From positions 1 through 5,316 of the forward strand of contig JAQSCR010000035.1 in assembly GCA_029945495.1 (NCBI GenBank): a stretch of DNA of 5,316 bases, written 5' to 3'. How positions within the stretch are numbered: the stretch's first letter is position 1; the number at the start of each line of letters is the position of its first letter. The notes below the pieces were generated by a model. That model searched no databases. It was given only the letters and a program-made list of their open reading frames with translations, and had not been told where the DNA came from. This DNA comes from Pseudolabrys sp. (GTDB lineage: Bacteria; Pseudomonadota; Alphaproteobacteria; Rhizobiales; Xanthobacteraceae). Below are positions 1-4,907 of the stretch, piece by piece. A program made the position numbers and the translations under genes.

Positions 1-1
1 G

Positions 2-631
2 TCGGGCAGCCAACCCAACATGGTCTGGCACGCCGAGCATGAACTGCCGGCCGGCACCGACCTCGTCGTCGTGCCCGGCGGATTTTCCTACGGCGACTAT
101 CTGCGCTGCGGCGCCATCGCCGCGCGCTCGCCGATCATGGACGCGGTGCGGGGCTTCGCCGGCAAAGGCGGGCTGGTGTTAGGCGTCTGCAACGGTTTCC
201 AGATTTTGTGCGAGGCGGGGCTGTTGCCCGGCGTGCTGATGCGCAACGAAAACCTGCGCTTCATCTGCCGCGACGTCTATCTCAAGGTCGAGCGTTCCGA
301 CACGCCGTTCACGCGTGGCTACAATGCCGGCCAGGTGATCCGCGTGCCGGTCGCGCATGGCGAAGGCAATTACATCGCCGACGGCGAGACCATCGCGCGG
401 CTGGAGGGCGAAGGGCGGGTGATGTTCCGCTATTCGTCGCCGGACGGCATGATCGATCCGAACTGGAATCACAATGGCGCCATTAACGCCATCGCCGGGA
501 TCATCAACGAGCGCGGTAATGTGCTCGGCATGATGCCGCATCCGGAAAATCACGTCGAAGCAGCGATCGGCCGCACCGATGGGCGCGGCCTGTTTGCCGG
601 TTTGACGGACGCGCTCGAACGCGCGGCCTAG
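2..631 (+). CDS. purQ: Phosphoribosylformylglycinamidine synthase subunit PurQ (glutaminase), 5'-truncated by window edge
   Basis: This is the glutamine amidotransferase subunit of FGAM synthase. It hydrolyses glutamine and passes ammonia to PurL, within the cytoplasmic PurS/PurQ/PurL complex of purine biosynthesis. The reading frame is already open at position 2 and ends at TAG 629-631, giving 209 visible residues. PurQ proteins are usually about 230 residues, so roughly 20-25 N-terminal residues lie outside the window; the ATG at 20 is internal, not the start. Class I amidotransferase marks are present: the oxyanion-loop region VVVPGGFSYGDYLRCG, the nucleophile elbow LGVCNGFQ with catalytic Cys at 188-190, and the triad His (539-541) and Glu (545-547) in MMPHPENHVE. 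The C-terminus looks complete. purL follows in the same direction after a 57-nt gap, so the two are almost certainly one operon; purS and purC would be expected just upstream of the window. Identification is near certain. Confidence 0.97.
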   Translation, partial: SGSQPNMVWHAEHELPAGTDLVVVPGGFSYGDYLRCGAIAARSPIMDAVRGFAGKGGLVLGVCNGFQILCEAGLLPGVLMRNENLRFICRDVYLKVERSDTPFTRGYNAGQVIRVPVAHGEGNYIADGETIARLEGEGRVMFRYSSPDGMIDPNWNHNGAINAIAGIINERGNVLGMMPHPENHVEAAIGRTDGRGLFAGLTDALERAA

Positions 632-638
632 TTTTCAC

Positions 639-660
639 CTCGCCCCGCCGACGGGGTGAG
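639..660 (+). other. Intercistronic hairpin between purQ and purL
   Basis: The arms 639-647 (CTCGCCCCG) and 652-660 (CGGGGTGAG) pair over 9 bp, with one G-T wobble, around a 4-nt CCGA loop. The hairpin starts 7 nt after the purQ stop. There is no T-run after it, so it does not look like an intrinsic terminator; it could protect the purQ mRNA 3' end or tune purL expression. Its 3' arm contains the GTG at 656, the alternative upstream start of purL. The sequence resembles short CTCGCCCCG...CGGGG palindromes I recall as frequent between genes in Bradyrhizobium-type genomes, so it may be a dispersed repeat. That link is from memory; the fold itself is read directly. Confidence 0.55.
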
Positions 661-678
661 CGATACAGTACAGCGCGC

Positions 679-683
679 GGAAA
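679..683 (+). promoter_or_regulatory. Ribosome binding site supporting purL start at 689
   Basis: GGAAA lies 5 nt before GTG 689. The competing GTG at 656 has only a G-run directly touching it, with no spacing, and sits in a hairpin arm. The site is weak but favours 689. Confidence 0.4.
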
Positions 684-688
684 TTTCA

Positions 689-2899
689 GTGACTCCCAAC
701 AACGTCAAAATCACCCCCGCACTCGTCGCCGAGCATGGCCTCAAGCCCGACGAGTACCAGCGCGTGCTCGATCTGATCGGGCGCGAGCCGACCTTGACCG
801 AGCTCGGCATTTTCTCGGCGATGTGGAACGAGCACTGTTCGTACAAGTCCTCGAAGGTTCACCTGCGCGGCCTGCCGACCAAGGGCCCGCACGTGATCCA
901 GGGGCCGGGCGAGAACGCCGGCGTCATCGATATCGGCGACGGGCTCGCCTGCGTGTTCAAGATGGAGAGCCACAACCACCCGAGCTATATTGAGCCCTAT
1001 CAGGGCGCGGCGACCGGCGTCGGCGGCATCTTGCGCGACGTGTTCACGATGGGCGCGCGGCCGATCGCCTGCCTGAACGCGCTAAGTTTCGGTGCGCCGG
1101 AGCACGCCAAGACACGACATCTGGTATCCGGCGTCGTCGCCGGCATTGGTGGATACGGCAATTCCTTCGGCGTCCCGACCGTCGGCGGCTCCGTCCGTTT
1201 CCATAATCGCTATGACGGCAATATCTTAGTCAACGCGATGGCGGTCGGCCTCGCCGAGTCCAGCAAGATCTTCTACGCGGCCGCCTCCGGCGTCGGGATG
1301 CCGATCGTTTATCTCGGTTCCAAGACGGGACGCGACGGCATTCACGGCGCCTCGATGGCGTCGGCCGAATTCGACGACGATAGCGCCGAGAAGCGGCCGA
1401 CCGTGCAGGTCGGCGATCCGTTCTCGGAAAAGCTGCTGTTAGAGGCCTGTCTCGAGATCATGGAGAAGGGCTGCGTCATCGCCATCCAGGACATGGGCGC
1501 GGCCGGCCTGACATCCTCGGCGACGGAAATGGGCGCCAAGGGGGATCTCGGCGTCACGCTCGATCTCGACAAGGTGCCGTGCCGCGAAGAGGGCATGACG
1601 GCTTACGAGATGATGCTGTCGGAATCGCAAGAGCGCATGCTGATGGTGCTCAAGCCGGAGAAGGAAAAGGAAGCCGAGGCGATCTTCCGCAAATGGGGCC
1701 TCGACTTCGCCATCGTCGGCGAGACCACGCCGACCAAGCGCTTCATCGTCCGCCACAAAGGCGAGGTGATGGCCGATCTGCCGATCAAGGAACTGGGCGA
1801 CAGCGCGCCGGAATACAAGCGGGCCTTCGTCACCGCCGAGAGGCTGCCGGTGATCGATGCCGGCGCGGTCGAAGCGCGCGGCAGCATCGCCGATGCGCTC
1901 GAGCGGCTGATCGCCACGCCGGATCTGTGCTCGAAGCGCTGGGTGTGGGAGCAGTACGACCACATCATCGGTGGCAACACCGTGCAGCGGCCCGGCGGCG
2001 ACGCCGCCGTGGTGCGCGTGCTGGAAGGCCCGAAGGCGCTGGCGCTGACCACCGATGTGACGCCGCGCTATTGCGAAGCCAATCCGTTCGAAGGCGGCAA
2101 GCAGGCGGTGGCGGAATGCTGGCGCAATCTCACCGCTGTTGGCGCCAGACCGCTCGCCATCACCGACAATCTCAATTTCGGCAATCCGGAACGCCCCGAG
2201 ATCATGGGCCAGTTCGTCGGCTGCGTGCGCGGCATTTCAGAGGCCTGCAAGGCGCTCGACTTCCCGGTCGTGTCCGGCAATGTCTCGCTCTACAACGAGA
2301 CCAACGGCAAGGCGATTTTGCCGACGCCGTCGATCGGTGGCGTCGGTCTGTTGGAAGACTTCGCCAAGTCAGCGACGCTAGCTTTCAAGCGCGACGGCGA
2401 CGCGATCCTGCTGGTTGGAGAGACCACCGGCTGGCTCGGCCAGTCGATCTATCTGCGCGAGATCTGCGCGCGCGAAGAGGGCGCGCCGCCGCCGGTCGAT
2501 CTGATCGAGGAGCGCGAGAACGGCGACTTCGTCCGCGCGCTCATTCTCGACGGCACGGCGAGCGCGGTGCACGATCTGTCCGACGGCGGTCTGCTGGTGG
2601 CGTTGGCTGAAATGGCGATGGCCGCCGGCATCGGCGCCAGGCTCGATGCGCCGCCCGATGACGTTCCGGCGCATGCCTACTGGTTCGGCGAGGACCAGGC
2701 GCGCTACATCGTCACCGTCGCGGCCGATAAGGCCGATGCCGTGCTGGCGCGCGCCCGCGGGGCAAGCGTACTGGTGTCGCAGATCGGCGTGACCGGCGGC
2801 GATGCGCTCGTGCTGCAGGGCGAACGTGCGCTCTCGGTTGCCAACCTCGACGAGCGTTCGGAAGGCTGGCTGCCGGCCTACATGGCCGGCGAAGCTTGA
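689..2899 (+). CDS. purL: Phosphoribosylformylglycinamidine synthase subunit PurL (small type)
   Basis: The synthetase subunit uses ATP and ammonia supplied by PurQ to convert FGAR to FGAM in purine biosynthesis, in the cytoplasm. From GTG 689 it is 736 residues, the usual length of the PurS/PurQ-dependent form and far shorter than the roughly 1300-residue fused enzyme of gammaproteobacteria. The frame stays open back to GTG 656 (747 residues). I prefer 689 because of length, the GGAAA site before it, and the family-like beginning (short variable lead, then KITPALVAEHGLKPDEY). Both AIRS/PurM-like halves are visible: NEHCSYKS near residue 47, the nucleotide-binding ESHNHPS (93-99) and GGILRDVFTMGARP (112-125), DMGAAGL (268-274), SESQERM (311-317); then in the second half GGNTVQRPGGDA (428-439), DNLNFGNPE (493-501), GNVSLYNET (530-538) and HDLSDGGL (628-635). 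No break or missing motif is seen. It ends 3 nt from the stop of the convergent MarR gene. Confidence 0.97.
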   Translation: MTPNNVKITPALVAEHGLKPDEYQRVLDLIGREPTLTELGIFSAMWNEHCSYKSSKVHLRGLPTKGPHVIQGPGENAGVIDIGDGLACVFKMESHNHPSYIEPYQGAATGVGGILRDVFTMGARPIACLNALSFGAPEHAKTRHLVSGVVAGIGGYGNSFGVPTVGGSVRFHNRYDGNILVNAMAVGLAESSKIFYAAASGVGMPIVYLGSKTGRDGIHGASMASAEFDDDSAEKRPTVQVGDPFSEKLLLEACLEIMEKGCVIAIQDMGAAGLTSSATEMGAKGDLGVTLDLDKVPCREEGMTAYEMMLSESQERMLMVLKPEKEKEAEAIFRKWGLDFAIVGETTPTKRFIVRHKGEVMADLPIKELGDSAPEYKRAFVTAERLPVIDAGAVEARGSIADALERLIATPDLCSKRWVWEQYDHIIGGNTVQRPGGDAAVVRVLEGPKALALTTDVTPRYCEANPFEGGKQAVAECWRNLTAVGARPLAITDNLNFGNPERPEIMGQFVGCVRGISEACKALDFPVVSGNVSLYNETNGKAILPTPSIGGVGLLEDFAKSATLAFKRDGDAILLVGETTGWLGQSIYLREICAREEGAPPPVDLIEERENGDFVRALILDGTASAVHDLSDGGLLVALAEMAMAAGIGARLDAPPDDVPAHAYWFGEDQARYIVTVAADKADAVLARARGASVLVSQIGVTGGDALVLQGERALSVANLDERSEGWLPAYMAGEA

Positions 2900-2929
2900 G
2901 GATTATGCGAGATCACCAAGCTCGCCGGC
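2885..2929. terminator. Inverted repeat across the convergent purL and MarR stop codons, candidate bidirectional terminator
   Basis: The arms 2885-2898 (GCCGGCGAAGCTTG) and 2917-2929 (CAAGCTCGCCGGC) pair over 13 bp with one bulged A, around an 18-nt loop. The 5' arm is the end of purL including part of its stop codon; the loop holds the MarR stop codon (2903-2905). Because it is an inverted repeat it can fold in transcripts from either strand. No T-run follows on either side, so intrinsic termination would be inefficient; it may act with Rho or as an mRNA 3'-end stabiliser. A third copy of the self-complementary GCCGGC at 2935-2940 permits an alternative smaller hairpin with 2924-2929. Partly it follows from both proteins ending in an Ala-Gly-Glu stretch with the same codons, so chance cannot be excluded. 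Confidence 0.4.
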
Positions 2930-3349
2930 GGTGAGCCGGCCGAGCAATTTGGCGAGCGAGGCAACCTCGGCGTCGCTCCAGCGATCGCGGAACAGCTCAC
3001 TCGAGCGGCGCTCCAGCGTCTTGCGCACGTCGCCGACCAGAGTCAGTCCGGCCTCGGTCAGCACGACATAAGCGAGACGGGCGTCGCGCGGATCGGCCTG
3101 ACGCGCGACCAGGCCGATCTTCTCCATCGGCGCGGCCATGCGCGTGACCGTCGATGGGCTGGCGTGCAGACGCTTGGCCAGGTCGACGCGGGTCAGCCGC
3201 CGCAGCGGCGCTTTTTCCAGGTGCATCAGCAGCAGCGCCTCATTCAGCGCCAGGCCGTGGACGGAACCGAGTTCGCCGGAAAACCGCTCTTGAATGAGGG
3301 CTTGCGCGCGCAACAGGTTGATGACGGTGGTGAAGGGTGTTTTTGACAT
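2903..3349 (-). CDS. MarR-family winged-helix transcriptional regulator
   Basis: A 148-residue cytoplasmic DNA-binding protein of typical MarR length, expected to act as a dimer on palindromic operators and to let go on binding a small ligand or on oxidation. The winged helix-turn-helix is clear: LTRVDLAKRLHASPSTVTRMAAPMEKIGL (about 52-80), with recognition helix around SPSTVTR (64-70), then the wing RQADPRDARLAYVVLTEAG (83-101) carrying the family-typical Asp-x-Arg (D86, R88 area). The flanking N- and C-terminal helices (about 5-45 and 103-146) would form the dimer interface. The protein has no cysteine, so simple thiol sensing is unlikely. The ligand and targets cannot be read from the sequence. 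Start ATG 3349-3347 is the only good one; the AAGG before it is only 3 nt away, too close for a good ribosome site, which fits leaderless translation. A palindrome over its own promoter suggests autorepression. It lies 75 nt downstream of the cysteine-rich gene, same strand. Confidence 0.9.
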   Translation of the reverse strand: MSKTPFTTVINLLRAQALIQERFSGELGSVHGLALNEALLLMHLEKAPLRRLTRVDLAKRLHASPSTVTRMAAPMEKIGLVARQADPRDARLAYVVLTEAGLTLVGDVRKTLERRSSELFRDRWSDAEVASLAKLLGRLTAGELGDLA

Positions 3350-3355
3350 AGGCCT

Positions 3356-3384
3356 TGTATAGTCATAGATGCTTGCGAATGCAA
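3356..3384 (-). promoter_or_regulatory. Probable promoter of the MarR gene, leaderless geometry
   Basis: On the minus strand TTGCAT (3384-3379) and TATACA (3361-3356) are separated by exactly 17 nt. The -10 matches the consensus at 4 of 6 and the -35 at 3 of 6. A start 7 nt after the -10 would fall on the A of the MarR ATG at 3349, predicting a leaderless or near-leaderless mRNA. The whole element lies within the palindrome at 3362-3395 or touches it, so bound repressor would block polymerase. The -35 match is modest. Confidence 0.5.
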
Positions 3385-3395
3385 GTATCTATGAC
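3362..3395. promoter_or_regulatory. Long palindrome, probable MarR operator
   Basis: The arms 3362-3376 (GTCATAGATGCTTGC) and 3381-3395 (GCAAGTATCTATGAC) are 15 bp with a single mismatch around the 4-nt centre GAAT. It lies 13 nt upstream of the MarR ATG and covers the spacer and -35 of its promoter. Long near-perfect palindromes over their own promoter are the usual MarR-family operator arrangement. The inner core CTTGC-GAAT-GCAAG is the likely contact site of one dimer, with the outer ATAGAT/ATCTAT possibly extending it. I infer binding by the adjacent regulator from position; nothing else nearby is a better candidate. Confidence 0.72.
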
Positions 3396-3408
3396 GTAAT
3401 TCGCAAGT
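3372..3408. repeat. Additional operator-like half-site downstream of the palindrome
   Basis: CTTGCGAAT (3372-3380) recurs as its exact reverse complement ATTCGCAAG at 3399-3407, and GCAAGT occurs at both 3381-3386 and 3403-3408, 22 bp apart, about two helical turns. The region therefore carries three half-sites on one face of the helix, which could allow a second dimer to bind. This is a direct reading of the sequence; cooperative binding is inference. Confidence 0.45.
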
Positions 3409-3424
3409 GAATGTCAAAAGCCCG

Positions 3425-4351
3425 TCAGCGCACCGGACCGGTGATCTTCAGCGCCGCCTTGCACAGAGGCGCGAGCTTCTCGCCGCGCGCGGTCAGGCAG
3501 GCGATCTTCTGGCCGTCGCCGATGCCGGTGCCGCGGCAATGCAGCGCCAGATCGCGCAGGCAGGCGCGGCCGATCACGGCCGTCATCACCACAGGCGCAT
3601 TGGGCGCCCGCGTCGCAGCCGGCGTTCCCGGGGCAGCCGGCGCGAGCGGCGCGGTATCGGCGATGGCGGCGAGCGACGTCTTGCACTCCGGCGCCAGTCT
3701 GCCGCTGTTGCGTCGCAGGCAGGCGATGCTCTCGGCACCGTTCGGCACGCCGCGGCAATTGGCCGAGAGATCGCGGCGGCAGGAGAAGGAAACGGCCTTG
3801 AGCTGCGCCGCGGTCGGCGCGGGCGCGGCGTCAGGGGCCGGCGTGGCCGCGGCAGCCGAGGTAACGACAGCCGGCTGAGGGACTTGCGGCGGCTGGACTT
3901 GTTGAGGCTTGGGCGCGGCGCTGCGTGCCGGCAGGGTGGCGCGCGGCGGCGGCGCTGTGGTTATGGTCGCCTGGCTGGGCTTCGGCGCTGCTGGCGGCGG
4001 GGCGGATGCGGCGGCCGGAGCGGCGGGCGGTGGTGGTGGGGGGGGCGCCGCGGCTGCGGTCGGGGCAGGCTGCGCCGGCTTGGCTTCCGCCGCAGGCTGA
4101 ACGGCGGGGATGGTTGCGCCGACCGCGGTCTTGCAGGCCGGCGCCAGGCTGGCGACGTTCTTCTGCAGGCACATCAGCGCATCCTTGCCGCCTGGCGTGA
4201 CGCCGGAGCATTTTGACATGAAATCCGAGCGGCAATTGGCGCGGATCGCGCTTTGCTGTTCGGCCGTCACCTGGGCCTTGGCGTCGGGCACCGGCGCGAG
4301 TGTCAACGTCCACACGGCAACCGCCAACCCGATAAAGCTTGTCCGTCGCAT
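3425..4351 (-). CDS. Exported three-repeat cysteine-rich protein with Pro/Ala-rich linker
   Basis: A 308-residue protein of unknown function. Start ATG 4351 is chosen over the upstream in-frame ATG 4372 because GGGGGAAG lies 5 nt before it and because it begins directly with a signal peptide: MRR, a hydrophobic stretch (6-20), then a cleavage motif AKA-Q after residue 26. The mature protein has three similar units, each C-x7-C-x11or12-C-x11-C: Cys 40, 48, 61, 73; Cys 191, 199, 211, 223; Cys 264, 272, 285, 297. Each unit shows an Asp three residues after its first Cys, CL at the third, and LAP-x-C-K at the fourth. This fits the Cysteine-rich repeat family (Pfam PF00839, known from Golgi protein GLG1), small helical disulfide-bonded units. 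Residues 82-182 are a low-complexity Pro/Ala linker with seven consecutive prolines (103-109), and a shorter linker separates units 2 and 3. Likely periplasmic with six disulfides. It has its own strong promoter and lies divergent from the BolA gene. Confidence 0.85.
   Translation of the reverse strand: MRRTSFIGLAVAVWTLTLAPVPDAKAQVTAEQQSAIRANCRSDFMSKCSGVTPGGKDALMCLQKNVASLAPACKTAVGATIPAVQPAAEAKPAQPAPTAAAAPPPPPPPAAPAAASAPPPAAPKPSQATITTAPPPRATLPARSAAPKPQQVQPPQVPQPAVVTSAAAATPAPDAAPAPTAAQLKAVSFSCRRDLSANCRGVPNGAESIACLRRNSGRLAPECKTSLAAIADTAPLAPAAPGTPAATRAPNAPVVMTAVIGRACLRDLALHCRGTGIGDGQKIACLTARGEKLAPLCKAALKITGPVR
4038..4045 (+). repeat. Homopolymer tract of eight G (C8 on the coding strand) inside the cysteine-rich gene
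   Basis: Eight consecutive G are read at 4038-4045, next to a short GGT triplet run. On the coding strand this encodes part of the seven-proline stretch. Such tracts are prone to replication slippage; a one-base change would remove cysteine units 2 and 3 from the product. As given, the frame is intact. Confidence 0.6.
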
Positions 4352-4356
4352 GATGG

Positions 4357-4364
4357 CTTCCCCC
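4357..4364 (-). promoter_or_regulatory. Ribosome binding site deciding the start of the cysteine-rich gene
   Basis: GGGGGAAG on the minus strand ends 5 nt before ATG 4351. It sits after the alternative ATG at 4372, which has no such site, and so fixes the start at 4351. Confidence 0.65.
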
Positions 4365-4386
4365 GATTCCATTTCCGCCGGGCCCT

Positions 4387-4416
4387 ATTATAGCAGCGGT
4401 TGCACCGCGCCGTCAG
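4387..4416 (-). promoter_or_regulatory. Sigma-70-type promoter of the cysteine-rich gene
   Basis: On the minus strand a perfect TATAAT lies at 4392-4387 and CTGACG (TGAC core, 4 of 6) at 4416-4411, with an 18-nt spacer. The expected transcription start is near 4380, which would put the ATG at 4372 inside the leader and leave about 29 nt, including the ribosome site, before ATG 4351. The spacer holds a small inverted repeat, GCGGT-TGC-ACCGC at 4396-4408, which might be an operator or mere GC-rich chance. The match is unusually good for this GC-rich DNA and suggests substantial basal expression. Confidence 0.62.
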
Positions 4417-4452
4417 ATGGACATTTTTGGGTGTAAATTGCCGCGGCGGGCT

Positions 4453-4473
4453 GCCGAACGCTCCGGCTTCGGC
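4453..4473 (+). other. Inverted repeat in the leader region of the BolA-family gene
   Basis: GCCGAA (4453-4458) and TTCGGC (4468-4473) pair over 6 bp around a 9-nt loop, ending 14 nt before the ribosome binding site of the BolA-family gene. It could be a leader hairpin or a protein site, but 6 bp in GC-rich DNA is weak evidence. I could not find a convincing -35/-10 pair for the BolA gene in 4381-4487. Confidence 0.25.
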
Positions 4474-4501
4474 GTATCGTGCTCCGCAAAGGAGACCGAG
4501 A

Positions 4502-4732
4502 ATGGCGATGGATGCGAGCGAAATCGAGCGGCTGATCAAGGAGGGCATCCCGGATGCCCAGGTCTCGATCAAGGACCTTGCCGGCGACGGCAACCACTAT
4601 GCCGCCACCGTGATCGCGCCGTCGTTTTCCGGCAAATCGCGGGTCCAGCAGCATCAGCTGGTCTACCAGGCACTGAAAGGCCATATGGGCGGCGTGCTGC
4701 ACGCGCTGGCGCTGCAGACCGGTACGCCCTAG
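4502..4732 (+). CDS. bolA: BolA/IbaG-family Fe-S metabolism protein
   Basis: A complete 76-residue cytoplasmic protein of the small BolA family, which pairs with CGFS glutaredoxins to hold or pass a [2Fe-2S] cluster and take part in iron homeostasis; some members also affect transcription. Start ATG 4502 is fixed by an excellent AAAGGAG at 4488-4494, 7 nt away; the open frame before it (from 4400) is not family-like. The fold is visible: helix DASEIERLIKEGIPDA (4-19), strand, the GDGNHYAATVIAP segment (28-40), the signature FSGKSRVQQHQLVYQAL (42-58), and HALAL (67-71). His67 is the expected cluster ligand; His32 stands where BolA2-type proteins have Cys, and the protein has no cysteine at all, so the ligand set should be His-based. 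Length and motifs are nearer the IbaG/YrbA branch than E. coli BolA (105 residues), so the symbol is family-level. grxD follows 175 nt downstream on the same strand. Confidence 0.92.
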   Translation: MAMDASEIERLIKEGIPDAQVSIKDLAGDGNHYAATVIAPSFSGKSRVQQHQLVYQALKGHMGGVLHALALQTGTP

Positions 4733-4761
4733 ACGGCTGCCGGGGGCGTGCGGCGCGTGCC

Positions 4762-4787
4762 AAAAATGCCGGATTAACAGGCTTTTT
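4762..4787 (+). terminator. Weak terminator-like element after the BolA-family gene
   Basis: GCCGG (4768-4772) and CAGGC (4778-4782) pair with one mismatch around the loop ATTAA, followed at once by TTTTT (4783-4787); an A5 run before the stem (4762-4766) can pair with the T-run. The layout is that of an intrinsic terminator but the stem is short, so partial read-through into grxD is likely. Confidence 0.4.
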
Positions 4788-4808
4788 GTACTCTTTGCAC
4801 GGCCCCTC

Positions 4809-4838
4809 TTGGGGTGGCGGGCGAATATGGGCTACATA
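4809..4838 (+). promoter_or_regulatory. Possible promoter of grxD
   Basis: TTGGGG (4809-4814) and TACATA (4833-4838) are 18 nt apart, in a rare AT-rich patch (TACATATATAC). The -35 keeps only the TTG. Placement after a terminator-like element and before grxD supports a separate promoter, but the match is weak. Confidence 0.3.
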
Positions 4839-4907
4839 TATACGAAGCAGACGCGGCCTTGCGGCCAGCGCGGCATCGCTTAACCGGACCAAAGGGATAT
4901 TCGAGCC

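Noticed and set aside
1439..1963. Long minus-strand open frames opposite purL (also 1603-2052 and 686-979)
   Set aside because: These are antisense shadows of a highly conserved gene with Arg/His-rich translations and no ribosome site or recognisable domain.
1579..2610. A 343-codon open frame on the + strand inside purL
   Set aside because: It overlaps purL entirely in another frame, is full of Arg/Gly/Ala runs typical of out-of-frame GC-rich DNA, and has no family motif.
3373..3402. A + strand promoter (TTGCGA ... TAATTC) reading away from the MarR gene
   Set aside because: The hexamers are poor, and no + strand gene starts downstream; the sequence there is the antisense of the cysteine-rich gene.
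3431..3443. CACCGG-A-CCGGTG palindrome at the 3' end of the cysteine-rich gene, considered as its terminator
   Set aside because: The usable stem is only about 5 bp with a 3-nt loop and the nearest T-run is about 12 nt further on, so it does not form a credible intrinsic terminator.
3407..4216. A 269-codon + strand open frame opposite the cysteine-rich gene
   Set aside because: It is almost only Arg and Gly, the expected antisense of Pro/Ala-rich coding DNA. The minus-strand frame has the signal peptide, regular cysteine spacing, promoter and ribosome site.
4349..4372. Longer start of the cysteine-rich protein at ATG 4372
   Set aside because: It adds seven residues with acidic character before the signal peptide and has no ribosome site; GGGGGAAG lies between the two ATGs and serves 4351.
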